Source: Roseomonas sp. (lineage in GTDB: Bacteria > Pseudomonadota > Alphaproteobacteria > Acetobacterales > Acetobacteraceae). Taken from it: DNA of 64,000 nt. Made by a program: the position numbers and the translations under genes. The first letter of the stretch is position 1, and the number at the start of each line of letters is the position of its first letter. Positions 54,644 to 62,853 of this stretch are shown in pieces. The stretch is from assembly GCA_020249775.1 (NCBI GenBank), contig JADCFA010000018.1, positions 124,001-188,000 of the forward strand, in the 5' to 3' direction. Below the pieces are notes generated by a model. That model saw only the letters and a list, made by a program, of their open reading frames with translations, did no database searches and had not been told where the DNA came from.

Positions 54644-54689
54644 GGCGAGTATTCTCGAGGAAGAGTTACCTCAGTAACAGGTTAAAACG

Positions 54690-54717
54690 GGTGACCCCGG
54701 CTCAGGCCGGGGCCACC
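54690..54717 (+). terminator. GC-rich hairpin between the second flagellin gene and flbT
   Basis: Arms GGTG and CACC enclose CCCCGGC and GCCGGGG with loop TCAG, a strong stem with one internal mismatch. No T-tract follows, so it could be a partial terminator that lets flbT/flaF be expressed at lower level, or an RNA-stability element. Confidence 0.5.
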
Positions 54718-54738
54718 GCCCCAAAACGGAGACAAAAA

Positions 54739-55164
54739 ATGTCAACGCTCGTTCTCGAACTTCGCCAAGGCGACATGATGATCGTCAATGGCGCCCCAAT
54801 CCGCTTTCGCAATCGCGCGCGGATCGAGCTTACCGCAAAGGCACGCTTCCTTTTTGGCAAGCAGCTGATGACACCCGATATGGCCAATACCCCGGCCCGG
54901 CGCATCTATTTCGCCTTGCAGACAGCCTATATCGGCGATCATGAGGAACGTAAGGCTGGCCTTGAACACGCCAAGCAACTGATCTCTGAATTCAGGGAAG
55001 CCACTACCTCGGGCCTCGCACGGGAATACCTGGATCGCGCCTTAGTGCTTGCCCAGGAAGATCAGTGCTATCAGGCTCTGAAATTTGCGCGCCGCGTCAT
55101 GCGGCATGAGGAAGTGGTGCTAGGCCTAAGTCCTATCGCCCAATTTGCAACCGCGACGGAATGA
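54739..55164 (+). CDS. flbT: Flagellar biosynthesis repressor FlbT
   Basis: A 141-residue FlbT. The family features are LELRQGDMMIVNGAPIRFR at the N terminus and NTPARRIYFALQTAYIG in the middle. FlbT binds the 5' leader of flagellin mRNA and controls its stability. The ATG at 54739 has GGAGACAA upstream. Its stop overlaps flaF (ATGA). Confidence 0.92.
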   Translation: MSTLVLELRQGDMMIVNGAPIRFRNRARIELTAKARFLFGKQLMTPDMANTPARRIYFALQTAYIGDHEERKAGLEHAKQLISEFREATTSGLAREYLDRALVLAQEDQCYQALKFARRVMRHEEVVLGLSPIAQFATATE

Positions 55165-55523
55165 TAGAAAAGCCCATGAACCAGATGCTCGGCGCGCTCC
55201 GCTACGGCGCCACACAACAAACCCGTAGCCTTCGTGAGCAGGAGGCGGATGTTTTCCGCCGCGTCAATTTTGCCCTGAAGGCGGCGTTGAACGGCGATCC
55301 GATAGAGCGCGCCCGCGCAGTCGCTGATAATCGTCGGCTGTGGCTGGCGATTGAATCGGCGATGTTGCATCCGGCCAATCAATTGCCCGAAGCCTTGCGC
55401 GCTTCAATAGTGAGCCTCGGTAGGACGGTCCAGCGGGAAATGGCCACCGGCGAGCCAGACTTGCCATTTCTGATCAATATGAATGATCAGATGATCCTCG
55501 GCCTGTCGGGCGATCCGGACTGA
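55161..55523 (+). CDS. flaF: Flagellar regulator FlaF
   Basis: A 120-residue FlaF. The conserved region runs SLREQEADVFRRVNFAL and NRRLWLAIESAMLHPANQLP. FlaF promotes flagellin production and opposes FlbT in other alphaproteobacteria. Translationally coupled to flbT. Confidence 0.91.
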   Translation: MIEKPMNQMLGALRYGATQQTRSLREQEADVFRRVNFALKAALNGDPIERARAVADNRRLWLAIESAMLHPANQLPEALRASIVSLGRTVQREMATGEPDLPFLINMNDQMILGLSGDPD

Positions 55524-55533
55524 TCGGCCTGCT

Positions 55534-56112
55534 TCAGATCATCCGCATCAGGGTTCCGTCGCGCCTGATGGCGTGATGGAACAGCGCGCCTCCCACATGC
55601 AGCACAATCAGCACCACCAAAAGCCAACCGCTGATGCTATGCAGCAGGGATAATATCTTTGCCAGACTTTCCCAGGCTTCCATGAATTTCGGAAATTCGA
55701 TGAAGCCGAGATAGGCCGTCGCGCCCCGCATCGGAAAGCCCCAGGCATTGGTTGCCAGAAAGCCAAATATCGGCTGCAAGATCAGCAATCCATAAAGCGC
55801 ATGATGCACCGCCGTGGAAGCGGTGCGGAGCATTTTCGGCGTATCACTCGGCAGGCTGGGCGGCGGGCTCAGCCGGCGCCAGGCCAGCCTGGCGAGGGCC
55901 ACGAACAGAATGGTCAGCCCGGCGCTTTCATGCAGCGCGTAAAACGCCATCTTGCTGTCATCCTTCACATGCTGGATGACAAAGCCAAGCGGCAGCGCCA
56001 CCAGCATCAGGCCAAGCGTCACCCAATGAAACAGCTTTGCGATTGCGCCATATTGCCCCGCGGGATGCGCCGCATCCGTCCCCTTGGGCGGCAGGCCAGC
56101 CATGCCATCCAT
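55534..56112 (-). CDS. Cytochrome b561 family protein
   Basis: A 192-residue, four-helix di-heme cytochrome b. Heme-ligand histidines lie in AIAKLFHWVTLGLM, FYALHESAGLTIL, VHHALYGLLILQP and SISGWLLVVLIVLHVGG. These proteins oxidise ubiquinol, often with superoxide as acceptor. The ATG at 56112 has AAGGAGAG upstream; the longer frame to 56142 is not needed. It is convergent with flaF. Confidence 0.88.
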   Translation of the reverse strand: MDGMAGLPPKGTDAAHPAGQYGAIAKLFHWVTLGLMLVALPLGFVIQHVKDDSKMAFYALHESAGLTILFVALARLAWRRLSPPPSLPSDTPKMLRTASTAVHHALYGLLILQPIFGFLATNAWGFPMRGATAYLGFIEFPKFMEAWESLAKILSLLHSISGWLLVVLIVLHVGGALFHHAIRRDGTLMRMI

Positions 56113-56180
56113 CACGCTCTCCTTTCTTGTTGCAATGAGCATGGCACGAAGCCCAGGGAATGCGCGAGGGGTTTCGTGCC

Positions 56181-57110
56181 ATGATCGCCGCCCATGCGGA
56201 TTGGAGCCTGGATGCGCGCAAGCGCTGGGTCAGCATCGCCCGCCGCCAGGGGAAGCATTGGCAGGCCAGCGCCCCGCGCTTGGTGGGCGACCCGGCCAGC
56301 TTAGCAGTGCATTTGCTTACCGAAGGCAGCCCCGCCGCCTTGGGCCTGGATCTGCCGCTTGGCGTGCCGAGGGGTTTTGTCAGCAAGCGCGCTGAACAGG
56401 ATTTCCCGGCCTTCCTGACGGGACTCGCCGGAAACACTGATTTTTTCGCGGTATCCCCAACCCTGGACACCGTCTCCCCCGCCCGGCCTTTCTACCCGGC
56501 GCGGGGCATTAAGGGCATGACGCGCTTGGCCCATGCGGCGGCACTTGGCCTGCCCGATGCCGCTGGCCTGTCCCGCTTGTGCGACCGCGCCACCGCAGAA
56601 CGCCCCGCCGGCGCGCCGGTGTTTTGGACGCTCGGCGCCAATCAATCTGGCAAGGCCGCCATCAGTGCCTGGCGCGATTGGCTCGCCCCCGCACTTGCCG
56701 CCGGCGCACCCTTCCGGCTTTGGCCCTTTGCCGGGGCGCTGCATGATCTGCTCCGCCCTGGTCAGCTTGCGATTGCTGAGGTCTATCCGGCGGAAGCCTT
56801 GCGCCATCTGGGGCTGAAACTGGCAGGATCAAAACGCGCTGAAGCACCGCGCCGGGTACTTGCCCCCGCACTCCGCGATGCCATGGCCGCACTCAACGTT
56901 AGCGCCGACGCGATCTTGGCCGAGATGATCCAAGCCGGCTTTGGCACCGACGCCGCTGGTGAAGATCGCTTCGATTCCCTGATCGGCCTGCTCGGCCTGA
57001 TTGGCGTGGTGGATGGCAAGCGCCCCGATTTCATCCCCGAAGACCCGATGATCCGCGCCTGGGAGGGCTGGGTATTGGGCCAAACCGCCCTACCCCTGCA
57101 CCAAGCCTAA
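56181..57110 (+). CDS. DUF429-like protein (putative RNase H-fold nuclease)
   Basis: A 309-residue protein. The N-terminal HADWSLDARKRW and LGLDLPLGVP, and the C-terminal EDRFDSLIGLLGLIGVV, resemble the acidic positions of DUF429 proteins. That family is predicted to have an RNase H fold but no activity is known. GAGGGG precedes the ATG. The last 4 bases overlap the convergent Lrp gene. Confidence 0.72.
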   Translation: MIAAHADWSLDARKRWVSIARRQGKHWQASAPRLVGDPASLAVHLLTEGSPAALGLDLPLGVPRGFVSKRAEQDFPAFLTGLAGNTDFFAVSPTLDTVSPARPFYPARGIKGMTRLAHAAALGLPDAAGLSRLCDRATAERPAGAPVFWTLGANQSGKAAISAWRDWLAPALAAGAPFRLWPFAGALHDLLRPGQLAIAEVYPAEALRHLGLKLAGSKRAEAPRRVLAPALRDAMAALNVSADAILAEMIQAGFGTDAAGEDRFDSLIGLLGLIGVVDGKRPDFIPEDPMIRAWEGWVLGQTALPLHQA

Positions 57111-57583
57111 CCCAAGGGCACCCCGGCGGCATCCTTCGCGGTTCTGATCGTCTGGAGGGTCTGCACCCGCAGCACGGAAGCCGCCCCGGTCAGCCGGGCG
57201 GTCAATTCATTTTCATGCGCCGTATTGCGCGCCACGAGTCGCAGCAGGAAATCCCCGCCACCGCGGATCATGTGGCATTCGCGCACCTCCGGCCAGGAAG
57301 TCGCCAGCGCCTCAAACGCATCCAGCACGCTTTGCTTTTGCGATTCCAGGCCGACAAGCGCGAAGAACATTACCTCCCACCCCAGCGCGGTGGGGTCTAT
57401 GTGGGCATGGTAGCCGCGAATGACGGCTTCTTCTTCCAACCGGCGTACGCGGCGCAAACAGGGCGGTGCGGAAAGATTGACGCGGCGCGCGAGTTCGACA
57501 TTCGTGATGCGGCCATCTGCCTGGAGTTCCGCCAGAATCTGGCGGTCCAGAGCGTCCAGATCGGGCTCGGCGCTGGGTTTCAT
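57107..57583 (-). CDS. Lrp/AsnC family transcriptional regulator
   Basis: A 158-residue regulator: N-terminal HTH ([20 protein letters not shown], about 10-29, then [19 protein letters not shown]) and a C-terminal RAM ligand-binding domain ([13 protein letters not shown]). Members sense amino acids. The ATG at 57583 was chosen because AAGGGCGG precedes it; a GTG at 57595 is alternative. Target genes unknown. Confidence 0.92.
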   Translation of the reverse strand: MKPSAEPDLDALDRQILAELQADGRITNVELARRVNLSAPPCLRRVRRLEEEAVIRGYHAHIDPTALGWEVMFFALVGLESQKQSVLDAFEALATSWPEVRECHMIRGGGDFLLRLVARNTAHENELTARLTGAASVLRVQTLQTIRTAKDAAGVPLG

Positions 57584-57723
57584 GGAATTGGGCACCGCCC
57601 TTCATTGCTCAAAACCGGTCCCTCGCGCAATATCATTCCAAGATCAAACGGCCGCAATTCATTGGCTTGCCCTGCCGGGGCAATCATCCGATATCCGCGG
57701 CAGCAATTGATGGGTGCGGATTC

Positions 57724-58695
57724 GTGGCCGAGACATTCCAAAGCAAGCTACTCATTCTGGGCGCCGGGCCGGCCGGCTATACGGCGGCGATCTATGCCGC
57801 GCGGGCAGGGCTTTCGCCGCTGCTGGTCGCGGGCATGCAGCCGGGCGGGCAGCTGACCATCACCACCGATGTCGAAAACTACCCAGGCTTTGCGGAGGCC
57901 GTGCAAGGCCCCTGGCTGATGGACCAGATGGCGGCGCAAGCCACGCATTGCGGCACCAAGGTGGTGCAGGATGTCATTACCTCCATTGATCTCACGCGCC
58001 GGCCCTTCCGTGCGGTGGGCGATTCCGGAGATGTCTATGTCGCGGATGCGCTGGTGATCGCAACCGGCGCGCAGGCGCGCTGGCTTGGCATTCCGGGTGA
58101 GAAGGAATTGGGCGGATTTGGCGTTTCCGCTTGCGCCACCTGCGATGGTTTCTTTTATCGCGGCAAGGATGTGGCGGTGATTGGCGGTGGCAATTCCGCG
58201 ACCGAGGAAGCGCTGTATCTTTCCAACCTTGCGCGCCATGTCACGCTGATCCATCGGCGCGATTCCTTGCGCTCAGAGAAAATCCTGCAACAGCGGCTTT
58301 TCGCGAAGCCCAATGTCTCAATCATGTGGAATACGCTGACGGAAGAAGTGCTGGCCGATACATCAGGCCGCATGCCGGTCGCGCGCGGCTTGGCGCTGCG
58401 TGATCGCATCACTGGTGAGGCGCGCGAATTGAAGGTGGATGGCGTTTTTGTCGCGATTGGTCATTCGCCAGCGACAGCACTTTTCAAGGGCCAGATCGCG
58501 ATGGATGCCGAAGGCTATATCGAAACCACGCCGGGCAGCACGCGCACTTCCATCCCAGGCGTCTTCGCTGCCGGCGATGTGCAGGACAAGATTTATCGGC
58601 AAGCGGTCACCGCCGCCGGCACCGGCTGCATGGCAGCACTTGAGGCGGAAAAATACCTTGCTGCGCTTGAAGCGGGCCACGCGGCGGCAGCCTGA
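57724..58695 (+). CDS. trxB: Thioredoxin reductase
   Basis: A 323-residue NADPH-dependent thioredoxin reductase. FAD binding is by [18 protein letters not shown], the redox centre is CATC (about 138-141), NADPH binding is [10 protein letters not shown], and the second FAD motif is [10 protein letters not shown]. The start is GTG at 57724, preceded by GGGTGCGG. It is followed at once by a LysR gene; in rhizobia trxB adjoins lsrB in the same way. Confidence 0.95.
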   Translation: MAETFQSKLLILGAGPAGYTAAIYAARAGLSPLLVAGMQPGGQLTITTDVENYPGFAEAVQGPWLMDQMAAQATHCGTKVVQDVITSIDLTRRPFRAVGDSGDVYVADALVIATGAQARWLGIPGEKELGGFGVSACATCDGFFYRGKDVAVIGGGNSATEEALYLSNLARHVTLIHRRDSLRSEKILQQRLFAKPNVSIMWNTLTEEVLADTSGRMPVARGLALRDRITGEARELKVDGVFVAIGHSPATALFKGQIAMDAEGYIETTPGSTRTSIPGVFAAGDVQDKIYRQAVTAAGTGCMAALEAEKYLAALEAGHAAAA

Positions 58696-59585
58696 TGCCG
58701 ACCGATTGGGACAAGCTCCGTATCTTTCACGCGGTGGCGGAGGCCGGGTCCTTCACCCATGCGGGTGAGACACTGAACCTCAGCCAATCCGCCGTATCTC
58801 GGCAAATCCAGGCTTTGGAAGAAGCGCTGAATGTGCCGCTGTTTCATCGCCATGCGCGCGGCCTGATCCTGACCGAACAGGGCGAAACCCTGAACCGCAC
58901 GGTGCGCGAGGTTTTCGCGAAACTCGCGATGACTGAGACGATGTTGACCGAAAGCCGAGAGCGCCCGGCGGGGCGGCTGAAAGTGACTTCTACCATCGGC
59001 TTTGGCAGTACCTGGCTGGCGCCGCGCTTGAAGAAGCTGCTCGATATTCATCCGGAAATCAGCGTGACATTGCTGCTTGATGATTCCGATCTGGATATTG
59101 CCATGCGCGAAGCGGATGTTGCGATCCGTATGCATGCGCCGCGGCAACCAGAATTGATCCAGCGCCATATCGCCAGCTTCGGTTGGCGAATTTGCGGTGC
59201 GGCTTCCTATCTGAAGACCATCGGCATCCCGCAACGGCCGGAGGATTTGGACGCGCATCGGCTGATCATCTATGGCGATTATCAGCCGCCGATTGACAAT
59301 ATCAATTGGCTGGCTGAGGTCGGCCGCCGCCCTGGCACGGCCCGGCGCGCGGCGGTGGAACTCAATTCCATGCCCGGCATGGTGCAGGCGGTCCGTAGCG
59401 GCCTTGGGCTGGCGGCGCTGCCCGATTACATCGGGCCGGAGCTTGATGAATTCGTCCAGGTCCTGCCCGGGGTGAAGGGGCCGAAGATTGAAGCCTATTT
59501 CGTCTATCCGGAAGAAATGAGGCATTCCAAGCGTGTAGCGGTTTTCCGGGACTTTCTGGTGGCGGAGCTGACCGGCGCGCTGTGA
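58695..59585 (+). CDS. lsrB: LysR-type regulator, LsrB/VtlR-like
   Basis: A 296-residue LTTR: N-terminal winged HTH (AGSFTHAGETLNLSQSAVSR) and a type 2 periplasmic-binding effector domain. The family member placed next to trxB in Sinorhizobium, Agrobacterium and Brucella is LsrB/VtlR, which controls envelope and oxidative-stress genes and activates AbcR small RNAs. The match is by synteny and by the RNA gene that follows. Its ATG overlaps the trxB stop by one base. Confidence 0.82.
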   Translation: MPTDWDKLRIFHAVAEAGSFTHAGETLNLSQSAVSRQIQALEEALNVPLFHRHARGLILTEQGETLNRTVREVFAKLAMTETMLTESRERPAGRLKVTSTIGFGSTWLAPRLKKLLDIHPEISVTLLLDDSDLDIAMREADVAIRMHAPRQPELIQRHIASFGWRICGAASYLKTIGIPQRPEDLDAHRLIIYGDYQPPIDNINWLAEVGRRPGTARRAAVELNSMPGMVQAVRSGLGLAALPDYIGPELDEFVQVLPGVKGPKIEAYFVYPEEMRHSKRVAVFRDFLVAELTGAL

Positions 59586-59609
59586 CTGAATGTTACAGCA
59601 AAGGGCTAA

Positions 59610-59630
59610 GCCATGCGCTTTTTGCATGGC
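59610..59630 (+). promoter_or_regulatory. Palindrome, candidate LysR-type operator
   Basis: Arms GCCATGC (59610-59616) and GCATGGC (59624-59630) surround GCTTTTT. It contains the T-N11-A pattern (TGCGCTTTTTGCA) typical of LysR sites, about 50 bases before a -10-like TATAAG at 59673. It is well placed for activation of the downstream small RNA by the neighbouring LysR protein. Confidence 0.45.
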
Positions 59631-59683
59631 CGCGTAGTGAAGAACGGGAACCACAACCGGGGCGAGAGCGGCTATAAGCTAGG

Positions 59684-59790
59684 CATCCGACGTTGTTCGG
59701 AAGGGGTCCGTTGATCCCTCGTCTCCCAGACGTGAAGCCTCCCTGTTGACTTGGCCCGGAAACCTTCTGGTTTTCGGGCCATTCTTTTTT
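59684..59790 (+). ncRNA. Candidate AbcR (alpha-r15, suhB-type) small RNA
   Basis: About 107 bases between lysR and the Bug genes with no ORF. A likely promoter -10 TATAAG is at 59673-59678. Structure visible by eye: a first hairpin TCCGA/TCGGA (59686-59701), a second hairpin CGTCT/AGACG with loop CCC (59720-59732), an unpaired CCTCCC (59738-59743), and a strong terminator GGCCCGGAAACC/GGTTTTCGGGCC (59753-59780) followed by ATTCTTTTTT. Two pyrimidine-rich anti-Shine-Dalgarno segments plus a terminator are the alpha-r15 pattern. Location next to an lsrB-like gene also fits. No covariance search was possible. Confidence 0.68.
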
Positions 59791-59871
59791 GGCGTGTCTT
59801 TTCTCTTGACGCGCCCGCCCTTCCCGCCCTCGCATGGGTAAAAACCACGCTCAAAGGGCGAAGGGGGAAGC

Positions 59872-60843
59872 ATGTCAGGAACAACACGCCGTGGTGCCTT
59901 GGGGGTGGGGGCTGCGTTGCTCGCCGCGCCAGCTATTGGTCAATCGCTTTGGCCAACCGGGCCTATTCGCTTCATCGTCACCTTTCCTGCGGGCGGTTCT
60001 ACTGATCTGCTCTCACGCATTTGGTGCAACCGCATGGCGGAAATCACCGGGCAGCCCTTTGTGGTGGAAAACCGCTCAGGCTCCGGCGGCAATGTCGGGA
60101 CAGAGGCGATTGCGCGCGCCACACCTGATGGCAATACGATTGGGCTTGCTTCAGTCGCCTCGCTCTCCATCGCGCCCACCTTGTATCGGCGCCTACCCTT
60201 CGATGTGGCGCGCGATTTTTCTTATATTTGTGGCCTTTGGCAATTGCCGAATCTGCTGATCACGCGGCTTGATTTTCCGGCAAATAGCGTGCCGGAACTG
60301 ATACGTGAGGCGCGCGCGAACCCTGGGCGCTTTACCTTCGCAAGCTCTGGCGCTGGCACCACGCTTCATCTTTCCGGTGAATTATTCAAGCAAATGGCGG
60401 GTGTGGATATTCTGCATATCCCCTATCGCGGCGGTGCGCCGGCGCAGATTGATCTGCTGGCTGGGCGCGTTGACATGATGTTCGGCAATATCCCGGAAGC
60501 AGTGCGCGCCTTTCGCGAAGGCAAGGTGAAGGCGTTTGGCGTGACAGGCCCGCAGCGCAGCCCGCAAGCGCCGCAAATTCCCGCCATTGGCGAATTTCTG
60601 CCCGGCTATGCCGTGACATCCTGGGGCGGGGTTTGCGGCCCGGCCGGCATTTCGCCCGCCATTGTTGCGCGCATTGCCGAACTTGGCCGGCAGGCGGTGG
60701 AAAGCCCCGATGTGCGCCGCCGGTATGAGGAAGCCGCCGCGGAAGTATGGTGGGTATCGCCGCAAGACTTGGCGCAATTCCGCCGCGCCAATGAGGAAAG
60801 CTTCGCCCCCCTGATCCGCGCTGCGGGCGCGGTGGTGGAATAG
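59872..60843 (+). CDS. Tripartite tricarboxylate transporter receptor (Bug/TctC family), tandem copy 1
   Basis: A 323-residue periplasmic binding protein with a Tat-like signal (TRRGALGVGAALLAAPAIG) and the Bug signatures PIRFIVTFPAGGSTDLL and VVENRSGSGGNVGTEAIA. The Shine-Dalgarno is GGGGGAAG, complementary to C-rich parts of the small RNA 5' to it. It is closely similar to the next gene, so the pair arose by duplication. Ligand unknown. Confidence 0.93.
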   Translation: MSGTTRRGALGVGAALLAAPAIGQSLWPTGPIRFIVTFPAGGSTDLLSRIWCNRMAEITGQPFVVENRSGSGGNVGTEAIARATPDGNTIGLASVASLSIAPTLYRRLPFDVARDFSYICGLWQLPNLLITRLDFPANSVPELIREARANPGRFTFASSGAGTTLHLSGELFKQMAGVDILHIPYRGGAPAQIDLLAGRVDMMFGNIPEAVRAFREGKVKAFGVTGPQRSPQAPQIPAIGEFLPGYAVTSWGGVCGPAGISPAIVARIAELGRQAVESPDVRRRYEEAAAEVWWVSPQDLAQFRRANEESFAPLIRAAGAVVE

Positions 60844-60911
60844 CCATTGACGCGCTTTGCACAAGCCAAAGCCAATGCGATATGCTTCACGTGAATAACG
60901 GGAGGATCACC

Positions 60912-61892
60912 ATGAAAAACACCATCACCCGCCGCACCACCTTGGGCCTTGGCGCGGGGTTGCTCGCCGCGCCCGCCATCGTCAGCGCGCAGGGCAATTG
61001 GCCAACGGGCCCCATCCGTTTCATCGGGCTTTTCCCGCCGGGCGGCGGCACGGATATCCTGTCGCGCATCTGGTGCATCAAAATGAGCGAAATGACCGGT
61101 CAGCAATTCGTGGTTGAAAATCGTTCCGGTTCCGGTGGTAATGTCGGCACAGAAGCGATTGCGCGGTCCACGCCGGATGGCAATACCATTGGCCTTGCTT
61201 CCGTTGCGGCCTTGGCGATTTCACCAACGCTTTACAGCAGGCTTAATTACAACCCGGCGCGCGATATCGCGCTGATTTCGGGCCTGTGGCAATTGCCGAA
61301 TTTGCTTGTGGTGAACAATGATGTTCCTGCGCGGACTGTCCCTGAGCTGATCGCGCTGCTCAAGGCCAATCCGGGCAAATATGCTTTCGCGTCATCCGGT
61401 TCCGGCACCACGGTGCATCTCTCGGGCGAGATGTTCAAATTCATGGCCGGCGTGGATATGCTGCATGTGCCCTATCGCGGCGCAGCGCCGGCGCATATTG
61501 ACCTGGCCGGCGGGCGCGTTCACATGATTTTTGACAATATCCCGCAAGCCCTCGCCTTGGCGCGAGACGGCAAGGTGCGTGCGCTGGCCGTGACAGGTGC
61601 GCAGCGCAGCCCGCAAGCGCCAGAAATACCCACCATGGCGGAATTCCTGCCCGGGTTTGAAATCAATTCCTGGGGCGGGGTTTGCGCGCCCGCCGGGATT
61701 TCCCCCGCACTTATCCGGCGCATCAATGAGCTCACCAAGCAGTCGCTGGAAACCGATGATATCAAGCGGCGCTTTTTTGAAAACGGCGCGACCACGTGGT
61801 ACACGACGCCCGAGGAATTCGTGAAATTCCGCGCCGATAATGAAGCCGCCTTCGCGCCGCTGATCCGCGCTTCCGGCGCCAAGGTGGATTGA
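60912..61892 (+). CDS. Tripartite tricarboxylate transporter receptor (Bug/TctC family), tandem copy 2
   Basis: A 326-residue Bug receptor sharing most of its length with the preceding gene (GSGGNVGTEAIAR, RSPQAP, PAGISPA blocks). Signal: RRTTLGLGAGLLAAPAIVSAQ. The ATG at 60912 follows GGGAGGA, an exact 6-base match to the complement of CCTCCC in the small RNA. Only 68 bases separate the two genes, and no TctAB genes are adjacent. Confidence 0.93.
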   Translation: MKNTITRRTTLGLGAGLLAAPAIVSAQGNWPTGPIRFIGLFPPGGGTDILSRIWCIKMSEMTGQQFVVENRSGSGGNVGTEAIARSTPDGNTIGLASVAALAISPTLYSRLNYNPARDIALISGLWQLPNLLVVNNDVPARTVPELIALLKANPGKYAFASSGSGTTVHLSGEMFKFMAGVDMLHVPYRGAAPAHIDLAGGRVHMIFDNIPQALALARDGKVRALAVTGAQRSPQAPEIPTMAEFLPGFEINSWGGVCAPAGISPALIRRINELTKQSLETDDIKRRFFENGATTWYTTPEEFVKFRADNEAAFAPLIRASGAKVD

Positions 61893-61905
61893 GGTAATAT
61901 GGATT

Positions 61906-61932
61906 GGCGGCTCGGAGAATGCTCCGTCCGCC
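61906..61932. terminator. Shared hairpin between Bug copy 2 and chvI
   Basis: Arms GGCGG/CCGCC and CGGAG/CTCCG with an internal mismatch and loop AATG. It lies in the 40-base convergent gap and could stop transcription in both directions; a short T-rich stretch follows on the plus strand. Confidence 0.5.
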
Positions 61933-62634
61933 TCAATTCTCCTTATAGCGATAACCGATGCCGTAAAGCGTTTCGATCTGGTCGAAATCCTCATCCGTTT
62001 GGCGGAACTTCCGGCGGATGCGCTTCACATGGCTGTCAATCGTGCGGTCATCCACATAGATATTCTCGCCATAAGCGGCATCAATCAGTTGGTCGCGGTT
62101 CTTCACCATGCCGGGGCGGAGCGCGAGAGCCTTCACCAGCAAAAACTCCGTCACGGTCAACTGCACCTGTTTGCCCTTCCACAGGCAGGTGTGCTTCGTC
62201 TCATCCAGCATCAGATCACCACGCGCCAGCACGCCACCGGGCGGGGCGCCTGAACCTTCCGCGCGCGCGCCTTCATTCCGGCGGAGCAGGGCACGGATGC
62301 GTTCCAGCAATAGCCGCTGCGAAAAGGGCTTAGTGATGTAATCATCTGCGCCAAGGCGCAGCCCCATCAGCTCATCCACTTCCTCATCTTTGGAAGTCAG
62401 AAATACCACTGGCATATTGCTCCGCTGGCGCAGCCGCTGGAGCAATTCCATGCCATCCATGCGCGGCATTTTGATATCCAGCACCGCCAGATCGGCCGGC
62501 TTGGCAAGCAGGCCCTGCAGCGCGCTTTCCCCATCCGTATAGGTGCGCACCTGATAGCCTTCCTGTTCCAGGGTCATGGAAACGGAAGTGAGGATATTGC
62601 GGTCATCATCCACAAGGGCGATGGTTTGCGGCAT
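61933..62634 (-). CDS. chvI: Two-component response regulator ChvI-like
   Basis: A 233-residue OmpR/PhoB-type regulator: receiver domain with DDD (about 9-11), phospho-acceptor in [11 protein letters not shown] (Asp about 54) and the KPF segment, then a winged-helix domain. The opening [26 protein letters not shown] matches ChvI closely. ChvI with ChvG controls envelope, acid and motility responses in alphaproteobacteria. It is near pckA, as in rhizobia, but no chvG follows here. Confidence 0.9.
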   Translation of the reverse strand: MPQTIALVDDDRNILTSVSMTLEQEGYQVRTYTDGESALQGLLAKPADLAVLDIKMPRMDGMELLQRLRQRSNMPVVFLTSKDEEVDELMGLRLGADDYITKPFSQRLLLERIRALLRRNEGARAEGSGAPPGGVLARGDLMLDETKHTCLWKGKQVQLTVTEFLLVKALALRPGMVKNRDQLIDAAYGENIYVDDRTIDSHVKRIRRKFRQTDEDFDQIETLYGIGYRYKEN

Positions 62635-62706
62635 TGCTGTTTACCTCTGACGCGGCGGTGACATTCTTTTGCCGCGACAGTTGATATAATGCGAGCCAAT
62701 TATGGC

Positions 62707-62771
62707 AATAGAGCAGCGATCATTTGCGTAACCGCTCAGCGGTTTCGCAAATGGGCATAAGCTGCTCTATT
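62707..62771. repeat. Palindromic AGAGC-type repeat, subfamily B
   Basis: A 65-base composite hairpin. Outer arms AATAGAGCAGC (62707-62717) and GCTGCTCTATT (62761-62771) pair perfectly. The inner arms are CATTTGCG (62721-62728)/CGCAAATG (62746-62753) and AACCGCT (62730-62736)/AGCGGTT (62738-62744). It lies between divergent chvI and the HugZ-like gene. Confidence 0.78.
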
Positions 62772-62784
62772 TATTACGTTTTGC

Positions 62785-62832
62785 AGAGCAAGAAACTCGA
62801 TTTGATTGAATCATCAAATCGAATATTGCTCT
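62785..62832. repeat. Palindromic AGAGC-type repeat, subfamily C
   Basis: A 48-base element. Outer AGAGCAA (62785-62791) and TTGCTCT (62826-62832); inner TCGATTTGAT (62797-62806) and ATCAAATCGA (62813-62822), loop TGAATC. Same layout and GAATCATC core as 7936-7984. Confidence 0.8.
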
Positions 62833-62853
62833 GCGGCAGGCCGGAGAAGGGCG

